NCBI GenBank assembly: GCA_964412195.1
Contig: CAYPNP010000001.1
Location: 310,001 to 374,000, forward strand
Reading direction: 5' to 3'
From: CAYPNP01 sp964412195
GTDB taxonomy: Bacteria > Acidobacteriota > JAAYUB01
Length of the DNA: 64,000 nucleotides
Positions 42,785 to 50,414 of the stretch are shown one piece after another. The position numbers and the translations under genes were made by a program. The notes below the pieces were generated by a model. That model worked only from the letters and a program-made list of their open reading frames with translations, had not been told where the DNA came from and ran no database searches. How positions within the stretch are numbered: position 1 is the first letter of the stretch; every line of letters begins with the position of its first letter.

Positions 42785-43141
42785 TCAGGAGTTGCCCAGG
42801 CTTGCCCGGATCGCCTCGAGCTTCTCGCGCAGGCAGGCGGCCTGGGTCAGGAAGGCCGACAGCGTGGGGCACGTGCGGTACTCGCCGCAATGCGCGCAGG
42901 TGGGCACCTGCCGCTGGCTGGCGCAGGCGCGCACGGGGCAGAGGGGGGTGTACCCGCCGTGGCGGCCGGCGGAGGCGCAGCCGTCGCAGGTGGCGGCTTC
43001 GAGAGGCATGTCCGGCGCGTGGAACTGCTCGCGCCATTGCTCGACGACGCGGCGCCGGGCGTCGGCGTCGCCGGCCTGGGTGGCCAGGTAGGCTTCACAG
43101 GTGGAGCAGTCGAGCCCGCAGGGGGCGGTGAGCGGATTCAT
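42785..43141 (-). CDS. DUF3795 cysteine-rich protein
   Basis: 118 residues. The N-terminus CGLDCSTCEAYLAT is the hallmark of DUF3795; further Cys occur in TCDGCAS, CPVRACA and CAHCGEYRTCP, ten or more in all. The pattern implies metal binding (zinc or iron-sulfur). Family members are common in anaerobes and have no proven function. A signal peptide is absent. It stands alone on the minus strand, its 3' end facing the exported protein gene. The start ATG at 43141 has a good purine-rich site (GGAGGAACC) just upstream. Confidence 0.83.
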   Translation of the reverse strand: MNPLTAPCGLDCSTCEAYLATQAGDADARRRVVEQWREQFHAPDMPLEAATCDGCASAGRHGGYTPLCPVRACASQRQVPTCAHCGEYRTCPTLSAFLTQAACLREKLEAIRASLGNS

Positions 43142-43292
43142 GGTTCCTCCTTCGCGGATGAGATCGGCGGCGGGAGGGCGGATTCCGGCCCCTTCCCGCC
43201 GCCGGACAAAGGATAGGTGTAAAAAAGGTGGAATTCAAGCGAAAAATGAAGGCAGCGGGCAGGACCGACCGAAGGGGATCCGGCGGGACCCG

Positions 43293-44696
43293 CTACTTGA
43301 CCAGCTCCCGCTCCTGGTCCAGGGAAGGGTGCCATTCGGGCGGGTGGGTGCAGGCCTCCACGAGGGAGCGCGTGCCGGACACGCCCAACCGGGAGAACAT
43401 GGTGCGCAGGATCGACTTCATGTCCGCGCGGACGGCCGCCCGGACCTCTTCCGGCAGGTCCCAGAGCCTCCGCTTGTAGGGCTTGAGGGCGCGCTTGCGG
43501 TTCTTGTAGAGGAACTGCTCGTCGGTCTGGCCCTCGCGCCGCCAGCGCGCGCACTGCTCCCGCAGGTAATCGTAGATCTCGGCGCGTAAGTCCGCCGGGA
43601 AGCGGGGATGGTCGAAAAGGAGGTTCTGGAAGGCCGTGGCCAGGTGGATTTCGGCGGTGCCCGCCTCCGGGAAGCGGTGGAACATCTCGGCCGGCAGCGT
43701 GGAGGCGCCGTGCTGCACTGCGCCGGCCAGGCCGAAGAGCTTCCGGGCGGCGCGGGACAGTTCGGCCAGCGCCTGGAAGTCCAGGTTGACCCGGGCCACG
43801 GAACCGTCGGGCAGGGGCACTCCGCCGTGCGTGGTGCCGGTCTGGACGCTGATCTTGCTCAGGCCGGGGGTGTACCTCTCCAGGTTGTCCAGCGACAGGC
43901 GGTAGCCCTCCATGAAGGCCTCCAGCTCGTCGACCGTGCTGTTCTTGCCGCCCACCTCCCCGATCTCCCCCCCGACGGCCACCGTGGCGCCGGCCGGTTC
44001 GAGCCGGCGGATGAAGTGCGTGAAGGTGGCCGTCAGTTCGTAATTCAGCCGTTGCTGCTCGGTGAGGTTCTCCTTGCGGAGGTCCACCAGGGTGGAGGCG
44101 TCGATGTCGATGTTGAGGAAGCCGGACTTCATGGCGTCGCCGATCAGCAGCTTGATCGCCTCGACCTCCAGCTCGGGGTCCTGGAAGAAGCTGGCGGCCC
44201 GGACCTGGAAGTGGTCGCCCAGGAGGAACAGGGGGCCGAGGAATCCGGTCTTGATGGCGGCGGCGAGGACCACCACGGCGTACTCCGAGGGCCACTGGTC
44301 GCTGTAGGCCACCTCCGACCGGGCGATCTCGAGGATGAACGCGCCGGCATCCAACTCCCGGGCGGTTTCGAAGACGGCCCGGGCGCCGTCGTACGTCAGG
44401 GTGCGCAGGTTCACGGCGGGCACGGTGAAGTGGGCGTGCTTGCCGCGGCTCTTTTCGGCGTAGAGGGCGTGGAGGGAGGACGGAACGATCCCCAGGCGGG
44501 CCGCCGCGGAGCGGATCAGGAACCGGGCGTGGCTCTTAATCTCCACGTCCGGCTGGAAGACGGCGTTGTAGGCCAGCCGGTCGACGAGGTCCGCCCGGAG
44601 CGCGTCCCCGTCCAGGACCTCCCGAACGCCCTGGCGGTCGCACGCCAGCACGGGGCGGACCGCCCCATCCAGTTCATCGAAGGTTCGGAACAGCAT
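43293..44696 (-). CDS. Class II fructose-bisphosphate aldolase-like enzyme
   Basis: 467 residues, longer than standard class II aldolases (about 310-360). The zinc-dependent aldolase core is suggested by KHAHFTVPAVNLRTLTYD, VAVGGEIGEVGGK, VQTGTTHGGVPLPDGS and LAGAVQHGASTLP, with His residues at the expected metal positions. It ends with a helical tail of about 130 residues (KNRKRALKPYKRRLWDLP). The reaction would be an aldol cleavage or condensation of sugar phosphates; the exact substrate could be fructose-1,6-bisphosphate or a related compound. GGGAGG before ATG, and a well-formed promoter TTGACC-17-TACACT upstream. It is divergent from the next gene across a palindrome. Confidence 0.8.
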   Translation of the reverse strand: MLFRTFDELDGAVRPVLACDRQGVREVLDGDALRADLVDRLAYNAVFQPDVEIKSHARFLIRSAAARLGIVPSSLHALYAEKSRGKHAHFTVPAVNLRTLTYDGARAVFETARELDAGAFILEIARSEVAYSDQWPSEYAVVVLAAAIKTGFLGPLFLLGDHFQVRAASFFQDPELEVEAIKLLIGDAMKSGFLNIDIDASTLVDLRKENLTEQQRLNYELTATFTHFIRRLEPAGATVAVGGEIGEVGGKNSTVDELEAFMEGYRLSLDNLERYTPGLSKISVQTGTTHGGVPLPDGSVARVNLDFQALAELSRAARKLFGLAGAVQHGASTLPAEMFHRFPEAGTAEIHLATAFQNLLFDHPRFPADLRAEIYDYLREQCARWRREGQTDEQFLYKNRKRALKPYKRRLWDLPEEVRAAVRADMKSILRTMFSRLGVSGTRSLVEACTHPPEWHPSLDQERELVK

Positions 44697-44744
44697 GGTC
44701 GGAACCTCCCGGTCCGGGTGTCAATTTCGGAAACAGTCCTCCCC

Positions 44745-44773
44745 AGTGTATGCGGGATTTGCCGGGCGGTCAA
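44745..44773 (-). promoter_or_regulatory. Promoter of the aldolase gene
   Basis: Minus-strand TTGACC (44773-44768), 17 bases, TACACT (44750-44745). Leader about 40 bases. Confidence 0.65.
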
Positions 44774-44794
44774 GACCGCGGAAAAACGGTCTTG
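44771..44794. promoter_or_regulatory. Palindrome between two divergent promoters
   Basis: CAAGACCG (44771-44778) and CGGTCTTG (44787-44794) are perfect inverse copies around CGGAAAAA. Each half overlaps the -35 box of one of the two divergent promoters, so a dimeric regulator bound here could control both genes. A transcript hairpin is less likely because neither predicted start site lies upstream of it. Confidence 0.5.
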
Positions 44795-44820
44795 TGTTCG
44801 GCCGGGCGATCCCGTATGAT
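44792..44820 (+). promoter_or_regulatory. Promoter of the gene at 44852
   Basis: TTGTGT (44792-44797), 17 bases, TATGAT (44815-44820). The start site would lie about 25 bases before the ATG. Confidence 0.55.
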
Positions 44821-44851
44821 GCACTCCCAACTCCTGACCGGGAGCCGTTCC

Positions 44852-45388
44852 ATGAGCAACCCGCCCGAAGCCCCCATCGAAGTCGTCCACCAGTTTCTCG
44901 AGGCGATGGACCAGCGCCTGGGCGCCCTGAGCGAAGATGAAGTCCAGTCCCTCTTCCTGGAATTCTCCGAGACCGCCCAACCCTGGGTGATGGACCTGCT
45001 GGTGGCGATCGAGGAAGCCAACCAGGTGGACCCCGGGTTCCTCGGGGAGGCGGCCTTCTACGTTTACGCCCTCCAGAAGTTCTACGAGGAAGTCCTTCAC
45101 CTGCCGCCGTCGACCATCGAGCGGGAGGAGCTGCTGGACGTGATCAACCGGGTGGACGCCATCTTCGAAAAGCAGCCCGACCCGCCCGATTTCCAGGACG
45201 TGGGCCGGCTGGATTTCCCCTGCCTCCGCATCGAGGTGCCGGCGCTCTTCTTCACCGCCTGGGAGTCCTGCCTGGAGGAGCTGGTGGAGGAAGGCTCGCT
45301 GGACGCGGAGATGCGCTGGGACCTGACCCGGTTCTACCTGGTGGTCCTGTCGGCGTTCGGAGACCAGTTCCCCGGGGCTCACATATAG
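44852..45388 (+). CDS. Acidic protein of unknown function
   Basis: 178 residues, strongly acidic (many Glu and Asp), predicted almost wholly helical, without signal peptide or membrane segment. Segments such as LLVAIEEANQVDPGFLGEAA and WESCLEELVEEGSLDAEMRW suggest a helical-bundle protein. I do not recognise a family. CGGGAG precedes the ATG. It is divergent from the aldolase gene and its last ten bases overlap the end of the opposing GGDEF/HD-GYP gene. The shared palindrome with the aldolase promoter suggests joint regulation. Confidence 0.72.
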   Translation: MSNPPEAPIEVVHQFLEAMDQRLGALSEDEVQSLFLEFSETAQPWVMDLLVAIEEANQVDPGFLGEAAFYVYALQKFYEEVLHLPPSTIEREELLDVINRVDAIFEKQPDPPDFQDVGRLDFPCLRIEVPALFFTAWESCLEELVEEGSLDAEMRWDLTRFYLVVLSAFGDQFPGAHI

Positions 45389-48057
45389 GTTTCGGTCGAT
45401 TTCGCCGGGACTTCCCCGGCCGCCATGGATTCGGCGGCGCCGCCCCTCTCCCCCAACATCTGGATGAACAGCCGGGCGATCTGCGGGTCGAACTGCGTGC
45501 CGGCGCAGCGCTCGATCTCCTCGATGGCCGACGCCGGGGTCTTGTTGTCCTGATAGACCCGGTGGCTGGTCATGGCGTGGAACGAATCGATCACCGCCAG
45601 GATCCGGGATTCCACCGGGATCGCCTCGCCGGCCAGGCCGTGCGGGTAGCCGGTGCCGTCCCAGCGCTCGTGGTGGTTTTCCACGATCTGGGCGATGTCG
45701 CGCAACGCCTGGATGGGGTGGAGGATCTTGGCCCCGATCTCCGGGTGCTTCCGGATGATGGCCATCTCCTTGGCCGTCAGCTTCCCCTTTTTCCGCAGGA
45801 TCCGCTCCGGGATCCCGATCTTGCCGATGTCATGGAGGCGGGCGGCGGTGCGCAGGCGCTCCAGCGGCTGCTCGCCCAGGCCGAGGCGGCGGCCCAGCTG
45901 GACGGCCAGGACGCTGGTTTCCAGGGTGTGGTCGCGGGTGTAGGGGTCCTTGGCGTCGATGGCCTCGGCCAGGGAGTTGATCATCTCGAGGGTGGTCAGC
46001 CGGCCCTCCCGCTTCGGCCCGTCGGTGATCCGCTGCAGCACGCCGTCGACCAGTTCGGGTCCGGTCTCGAAATCGGTCCGGCCCAGGAAGCCGGAGAAGA
46101 TCGACACCGCCAGCTTCTTGATGATCTGGCTGCCCATGATGGAGGCGATGTTGCCGCCCTGGTAGCGGCTGATGGTCATGGCCTGTTCGGCCGACAGCAG
46201 CAGCTCGTCCTCGGTCAGGCCGTTGATGGGGCAGGAGGAGACGCCCACCGAGAAGGTGGGCTGGCCGCCTCCCTGCCAGTTGCTTTCGTGGGCCCGGACG
46301 CAGATCTTGCGGCCGGCGTCCAGGGCCTGATCGAGGTCCAGGCCCGGGGTGAGGACGAGGAACGTGAACTCGCCGGCATAGGCGAGCACCGCGGTGGCGG
46401 GCAGCTGCCGCCGGAGGTACTGGTGGATCTCGGTGAGGTAGGGGCGCTGGGCCGGGAGCGGGTTCTGCAGGACGCCCGGATCGGGCTGGTCGACGCTCGC
46501 CATCATCACCGAGAAGTAGCGGCCGCCGGCGGAGAGCCCGGCCAGGTACTTTCGGATCTCCTCCTCGAATCCCCGCCGGTTGAGCAGGCCGGTCTCCAGG
46601 TCGTAGAAGAGGCGGCGGGCGAGCTGGCTGTAGCGTTGGTTGTTGGCCAGGATCTGCGCCAGGACGGGTTCCAGGACCGACAGCCGGTGAAGGTGGGAGA
46701 AGTTGATGCGGTCGGGCCGCGTCTCGGCGGCCTTGATCACGGTCGTCACCTTGCCGCCGGCCAGCAGCGGGTAGTACAGGAGGGAGCAGAAATCGCGATG
46801 GTCCGCCACCCGGCGCTGCTCGCGCGGCGGGAGCTGAGGCTTGAGCAGGGCCCGGCCCTCCCGGGCGCACTGGCCCAGGAAGGTGGCGGGGTCGGCCTCC
46901 CGCACGGCCTGGGGGGACGTCTGAGCGGCGGCGGATCCGGCGTAGGCGAATCGTTCCAGGCGATTTTCGTCCTCCCCCCGGTAGTAGACGGCCACGTTCT
47001 CGACATGCAGAAAATCGCGCAACAGATCCGGCAACTGCCGGTAAAAGTCCTTCAGGTCGTTCAGCGCGACCAGGCGGGGGACAAGCTGGTTCAGCTCCTT
47101 CTGGAGGGCGTAGTCCTGCAGGGTGTTGTCCAGCAGGGCGATCTCGTCGAGGTAGGTGCCGAGACTCTCCAGCATGACCTGCAGGGAGAGGAACTGGTCG
47201 GGCCGCCACTCCCGCTGGTAGTCGCAGGCGAGGAGGAGGTCGCACCGGTAGGGCGGGAGGTCGAGCCGCAGGTAGCAGACCGGCAGGCCCAGCGGCACCC
47301 GGGGGTCCCGCGAGGAATCCAGGACGGCGAGGCGCGCGTCGCCCGAGAGCAGGCTCCGGAACAGGACGTGCCAGTGGTCGGTGCCCGTGATGCCGGGGCT
47401 GTCCCAGGCGGCAAAGACCGGCTTCCATTCCGTGCGGCCGGGTTTGACCAGGAAGAAGCGGATCCCCGAGAGCCCCGCCTTGGTGGCATACTCCGCGGCC
47501 AGCAGGTTCAGAACGGCGTTATGCGACAGGGTGGTGAAGAGCTGCCGGCGCAGGATGTGAAACAGGTCCTCGGTCCATTGCTGGAAGGGCAGGCGCCGCG
47601 AGCGGATCAGGCTGGTGAACACCTCGTTGACGGCGTCTGCCGATGAGGCCGCGTCGCAGAAGTCAGCGACCCGGGCCGCTTCGGTTTCCCCGTGGAAAAG
47701 GGCCAGGAGGCGCCGGTAGGGCGGGCGGTCCTGAATCGGCAGCAGGCAGAGATTCCAGTCGGAGCCCTGCGGATTCCAGCGGCTCCCCGGCAGGCTGAGC
47801 CGCCGGCGGGCCAGGAAGAAGTCGGCCGGCAACAGCCGGTCCGCCAGGAACACCGGCTCCAGCGCCGCGGCAGGAAATTCCGGCCGATGCGCGGAGGCCA
47901 GGTGGAACATGAGAGGGTTTTCCGGGAAGAAAGAGTAGATGGCCGCGCCCGCTGCCCCGGTGGAGGCCAGGAGGTGCTTCAGGAACTCCGACAGATGGTC
48001 CCCGAACCCATTGGACTCCGGCCCGATGATGTCCTGAAATTGCGAATTCTCCACCAC
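45379..48057 (-). CDS. GAF-like/degenerate GGDEF/HD-GYP regulator
   Basis: 892 residues. The N-terminal 480 residues look like two sensory domains of GAF type without membrane segments. A GGDEF domain follows (about 485-640), but its signature reads YAGEF instead of GG[D/E]EF, so it is probably not a cyclase. The C-terminal HD-GYP domain is complete: HDIGKIGIPERIL, then HHERWDGTGYPHG and AVIDSFHAMTSHRVY. It should degrade c-di-GMP in the cytoplasm in response to an input bound by the sensory part. The start is a GTG (or the GTG after it) with no clear ribosome site; an extended -10 lies about 45-55 bases upstream. Confidence 0.88.
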   Translation of the reverse strand: MVENSQFQDIIGPESNGFGDHLSEFLKHLLASTGAAGAAIYSFFPENPLMFHLASAHRPEFPAAALEPVFLADRLLPADFFLARRRLSLPGSRWNPQGSDWNLCLLPIQDRPPYRRLLALFHGETEAARVADFCDAASSADAVNEVFTSLIRSRRLPFQQWTEDLFHILRRQLFTTLSHNAVLNLLAAEYATKAGLSGIRFFLVKPGRTEWKPVFAAWDSPGITGTDHWHVLFRSLLSGDARLAVLDSSRDPRVPLGLPVCYLRLDLPPYRCDLLLACDYQREWRPDQFLSLQVMLESLGTYLDEIALLDNTLQDYALQKELNQLVPRLVALNDLKDFYRQLPDLLRDFLHVENVAVYYRGEDENRLERFAYAGSAAAQTSPQAVREADPATFLGQCAREGRALLKPQLPPREQRRVADHRDFCSLLYYPLLAGGKVTTVIKAAETRPDRINFSHLHRLSVLEPVLAQILANNQRYSQLARRLFYDLETGLLNRRGFEEEIRKYLAGLSAGGRYFSVMMASVDQPDPGVLQNPLPAQRPYLTEIHQYLRRQLPATAVLAYAGEFTFLVLTPGLDLDQALDAGRKICVRAHESNWQGGGQPTFSVGVSSCPINGLTEDELLLSAEQAMTISRYQGGNIASIMGSQIIKKLAVSIFSGFLGRTDFETGPELVDGVLQRITDGPKREGRLTTLEMINSLAEAIDAKDPYTRDHTLETSVLAVQLGRRLGLGEQPLERLRTAARLHDIGKIGIPERILRKKGKLTAKEMAIIRKHPEIGAKILHPIQALRDIAQIVENHHERWDGTGYPHGLAGEAIPVESRILAVIDSFHAMTSHRVYQDNKTPASAIEEIERCAGTQFDPQIARLFIQMLGERGGAAESMAAGEVPAKSTETYM

Positions 48058-48102
48058 AGCGTGACGTTCCCATGCGGAGAATGGTGCACCTTGTACCGTG
48101 GT

Positions 48103-48111
48103 ATCATAGCA
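48103..48111 (-). promoter_or_regulatory. Extended -10 before the GGDEF/HD-GYP gene
   Basis: Minus-strand TGCTATGAT (48111-48103). CTGGAA at 48131-48126 is a poor -35. Confidence 0.45.
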
Positions 48112-48152
48112 GGAATCACCCAGACTTCCAGCGGAAAAATGACGGGAGAGAA

Positions 48153-48170
48153 GGGGGCCCGGAGGCCCCC
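48153..48170 (-). terminator. Hairpin after the metal-response unit
   Basis: GGGGGCC (48153-48159) and GGCCCCC (48164-48170) form a GC-rich hairpin 18 bases after the stop codon of the Cys-rich gene. On the minus strand it is followed by only a weak pyrimidine run (TTCTCTCCC), so termination efficiency is doubtful. Confidence 0.4.
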
Positions 48171-48187
48171 CGGAGGGTGGTGCCCGG

Positions 48188-48724
48188 TTACTTGATCTCC
48201 TTCTCGGGCGAGGCCTGCTTGGTGCAGTCGGACTTCATGGGGCACTTGCCGCAGGCGTCCTTCTTGGCCTTGGGCTGGGCCTCGGTTTGCTGACCATGGG
48301 CTTCGCCCTTGGAGTGGCACTCGGCCATGCATTTCTGGATCGCGGCCACGGTTTCGGGCTTGTCGGAGGTGACGGTGATCACGGCGCCCTTGTCGTTGTT
48401 GGACACCTGGATCTTGGCGTCCTTCATGGGGCAGGTGGCCTTGTCGCAGCCGGCCTTGCCCTCTTTGCCCTCCTGGGAGAGGCAGCACTCGTGCCTGGCG
48501 CACTTGGCGGCGTGGTCCTGGATGGCCTTGACGGATTCGGCGTTCTCGCCGGTCAGGGTGACGGTGACGCCCTTGTCAATGTTGGCCACTTTCATGGTCA
48601 TGCCCTTCATGCCGCAGCAGCCGGCCTTGGCGTGGGGGCAGGCGGGGGTGTCGCCGGCCATCAGCGGGGACACGAAGAGGATCAACACAAACAGGCTGAA
48701 GAGGAAGATCGGATTGCGTTTCAT
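48188..48724 (-). CDS. Exported Cys-rich protein with internal duplication
   Basis: 178 residues with a signal peptide (FLFSLFVLILFVSPLMAG). The mature part contains two related units of about 35 residues: MKVANIDKGVTVTLTGENAE and IQVSNNDKGAVITVTSDKPE, each followed by an amphipathic helix with Ala/Lys and CxxxxC-type pairs (KCARHECC; KCMAECH). Additional CGKCPMK and CCGMKG motifs bring the Cys count to about 16. This suggests binding of soft metals (copper, mercury, silver) or zinc in the periplasm. It is the last gene of the sigma/anti-sigma/sensor unit, 21 bases behind the sensor gene. AAGGAG precedes the ATG. No named family. Confidence 0.75.
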   Translation of the reverse strand: MKRNPIFLFSLFVLILFVSPLMAGDTPACPHAKAGCCGMKGMTMKVANIDKGVTVTLTGENAESVKAIQDHAAKCARHECCLSQEGKEGKAGCDKATCPMKDAKIQVSNNDKGAVITVTSDKPETVAAIQKCMAECHSKGEAHGQQTEAQPKAKKDACGKCPMKSDCTKQASPEKEIK

Positions 48725-48745
48725 CAAACACTCCTTATGTGAAGT

Positions 48746-49303
48746 TTAGTCGGATTGTCGAGAGGGGGGTGCTGTCTCCGGGGCTGCCGCCGGTCCGCAG
48801 TCGCCGCACGCGCCGGCGCAGGCGTCCCCGACCATCCCGCCGCCCACCCGGGGGCAGACCCAGCCGCGGATCAACTCCTGGAACGCCTGCCGCTGGGCCG
48901 GCGTCAGCTCGCGGCGCTCGGCCAGGAAGTGGTCGACCACCCGCCGCTGCACGGCGGCCTGGGCGTTGGAGATCCGGGCCAGCTGCCGGTCGATGGCCGC
49001 GGGTTCCGGCTCCGGCGAAAGCAGCAGGCCCATGAGCGCCTCGCGCTCGCCGGACAGGCGGCCCTGGAGCTGACGGATGTCCTGCATCAGCCGCATCTTC
49101 TCCTGCTCGGCCCGGGCCCGCTGGCCAGGCTCCAGCCGGAGCCGGTCGTAGAGCAGGCAGCCGGCGGCCGGGGCCTTCGCCTCGCCGCACAGCCGATTGC
49201 AGGTCCACCGGACCGAGAAGGCGGTCAGGAACCCCAGGTTGAAGAGCAAGGAAAGGCCGAGCAGCCAGCGGGCCCACACGGGGATGGCGTCCATTCTGCG
49301 CAT
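48746..49303 (-). CDS. Periplasmic metal sensor, CpxP/CnrX-like
   Basis: 185 residues. A membrane anchor (WARWLLGLSLLFNLGFLTAF) is followed by a long helical hairpin: RLEPGQRARAEQEKMRLMQD and ELTPAQRQAFQELIRGW, the LTxxQ-type repeats of CpxP, ZraP and CnrX proteins. The tail carries a Cys cluster (CAGACGDC) and Pro-rich end. CnrX-type proteins bind metals in the periplasm and control an anti-sigma factor; the gene order here (sigma, anti-sigma, sensor) is the same arrangement. AAGGAGG lies before ATG 49303, and only one base separates it from the anti-sigma stop codon. Confidence 0.78.
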   Translation of the reverse strand: MRRMDAIPVWARWLLGLSLLFNLGFLTAFSVRWTCNRLCGEAKAPAAGCLLYDRLRLEPGQRARAEQEKMRLMQDIRQLQGRLSGEREALMGLLLSPEPEPAAIDRQLARISNAQAAVQRRVVDHFLAERRELTPAQRQAFQELIRGWVCPRVGGGMVGDACAGACGDCGPAAAPETAPPSRQSD

Positions 49304-49304
49304 C

Positions 49305-49784
49305 TCAGCGGCCTCCTTCCTCGATCAGGGCCACGTACTCGGCGCTGGGGGAGCCGGCCGGCAGCAGCCGGAACGGTTCGTTGTAGATCGGCGCCAGCGG
49401 CTCGTTTCCGGAGATTTGGCTGGCCGCGGCGGGGGCGGCGGCGGGCACTGTCGCCAGCTGATCGCCCAGGTAGGCCCCGGCCAGGATGCACACGAGCGCG
49501 GCAGTCGCCCAGGCCAGGCGGGGTGCCCAGGCCGGGAAAGCGAACGGCCGCCGTGCGGGCCGGACGGATTCGGAGGCCGCCGCCCGGATGATCCGCTCGG
49601 CCAGCCCCGCCGGCGGGGCCGGCGCCGACTCGTCCAGCAGCGACCCGGCGCGCCGCAGGAGCTCCAGGCGCTCCCGGCAGGACGGGCAGAGCCCGAGGTG
49701 GGTCCGCACGGAGGCCTCACGGCCCGGCCGGAGCTCCCGGTCGAGATACGCGCTCAGCAGGTGTTGGATGCGTCGGCAGTTCAT
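49305..49784 (-). CDS. Zinc-finger anti-sigma factor
   Basis: 159 residues. The N-terminus is a ZAS-type zf-HC2 domain: LLSAYLDREL, then HLGLCPSCRERL near residue 29-40 (HxxxCxxC). One membrane helix (LAWATAALVCILAGAYLG) around 90-107 separates it from a periplasmic tail of about 50 residues. It should hold the upstream ECF sigma factor inactive at the membrane and release it on a periplasmic signal, probably through the sensor encoded next. The sigma gene ends 54 bases upstream. Confidence 0.85.
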   Translation of the reverse strand: MNCRRIQHLLSAYLDRELRPGREASVRTHLGLCPSCRERLELLRRAGSLLDESAPAPPAGLAERIIRAAASESVRPARRPFAFPAWAPRLAWATAALVCILAGAYLGDQLATVPAAAPAAASQISGNEPLAPIYNEPFRLLPAGSPSAEYVALIEEGGR

Positions 49785-49838
49785 CGTTTCCTTCCAGATT
49801 GAGTTAAACGCGGCTCGCGGGAAAAACCCACGCGGCGC

Positions 49839-50414
49839 TCACGATTTTTTTTCCGGGGCTCCGGAATCCCCCAGGCGGTCGGCCAGGGCGGCCCGGGCCC
49901 GCCGGATGCAGCCCTCCACGGCGCGGACCGACAAGCCCATGATCCCGGCGATGGAGGCGTAGTCCAGCCCCTCGTCGTGCTGCAGCAGGAGGGCCAGGCG
50001 CTGGGCGGGCGGCAGGGCGGCCAGGGCCCGCCGCAGGGCGGCCCGGCGCTCCGCCAGGACGAGGCTCTCGGCGGGATCCGGGCCCGCGGCGGCGGCGTCC
50101 GGCAGTTCGCCCGGGTAGTCGGGGCGGCGGCGGCGGGCCCAGTCCAGGCAGAGCCGGCCGACGACCGTGTGCAGGTAGGTGGGGAACGAGGCGGTCGGCC
50201 GGTAGCGGCCGGCGGCGCGCAGGACCCGCAGGAACGCCTCCTGGACGATGTCCTCGGCCTCGGCGGGGTCGCCGAGGAAGCGGCAGGCCAGCCGCCAGGC
50301 GCGGGAGTGGTGGCGCCGGACCAGTTCGGCGAAGGCGGCCGCGTCGCCGCGGGCCGTCGCGGCCATCAGTTCCGCGTCGCCGTGCCGGGGGGAAGGGAGG
50401 TCAGAGGCCGGCAT
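49839..50414 (-). CDS. ECF-type RNA polymerase sigma factor
   Basis: 191 residues with sigma region 2 (AFAELVRRHHSRAW through DIVQEAFLRVLRAAGRYRP, then TYLHTVVGRLCLDWARRRR) and region 4 (ALAALPPAQRLALLLQHDEG, SIAGIMGLSVRAVEGCIRRA). No region 1 or 3, as expected of ECF sigma factors. The ATG at 50414 overlaps the end of the acyltransferase gene by 14 bases. It likely transcribes the following anti-sigma/sensor/Cys-rich genes and is autoregulated, but I see no sequence proof. Confidence 0.9.
   Translation of the reverse strand: MPASDLPSPRHGDAELMAATARGDAAAFAELVRRHHSRAWRLACRFLGDPAEAEDIVQEAFLRVLRAAGRYRPTASFPTYLHTVVGRLCLDWARRRRPDYPGELPDAAAAGPDPAESLVLAERRAALRRALAALPPAQRLALLLQHDEGLDYASIAGIMGLSVRAVEGCIRRARAALADRLGDSGAPEKKS

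Noticed and set aside
45562..47646. Long open frame antisense to the GGDEF/HD-GYP gene
   Set aside because: Same reason; the regulator on the minus strand has complete motifs.
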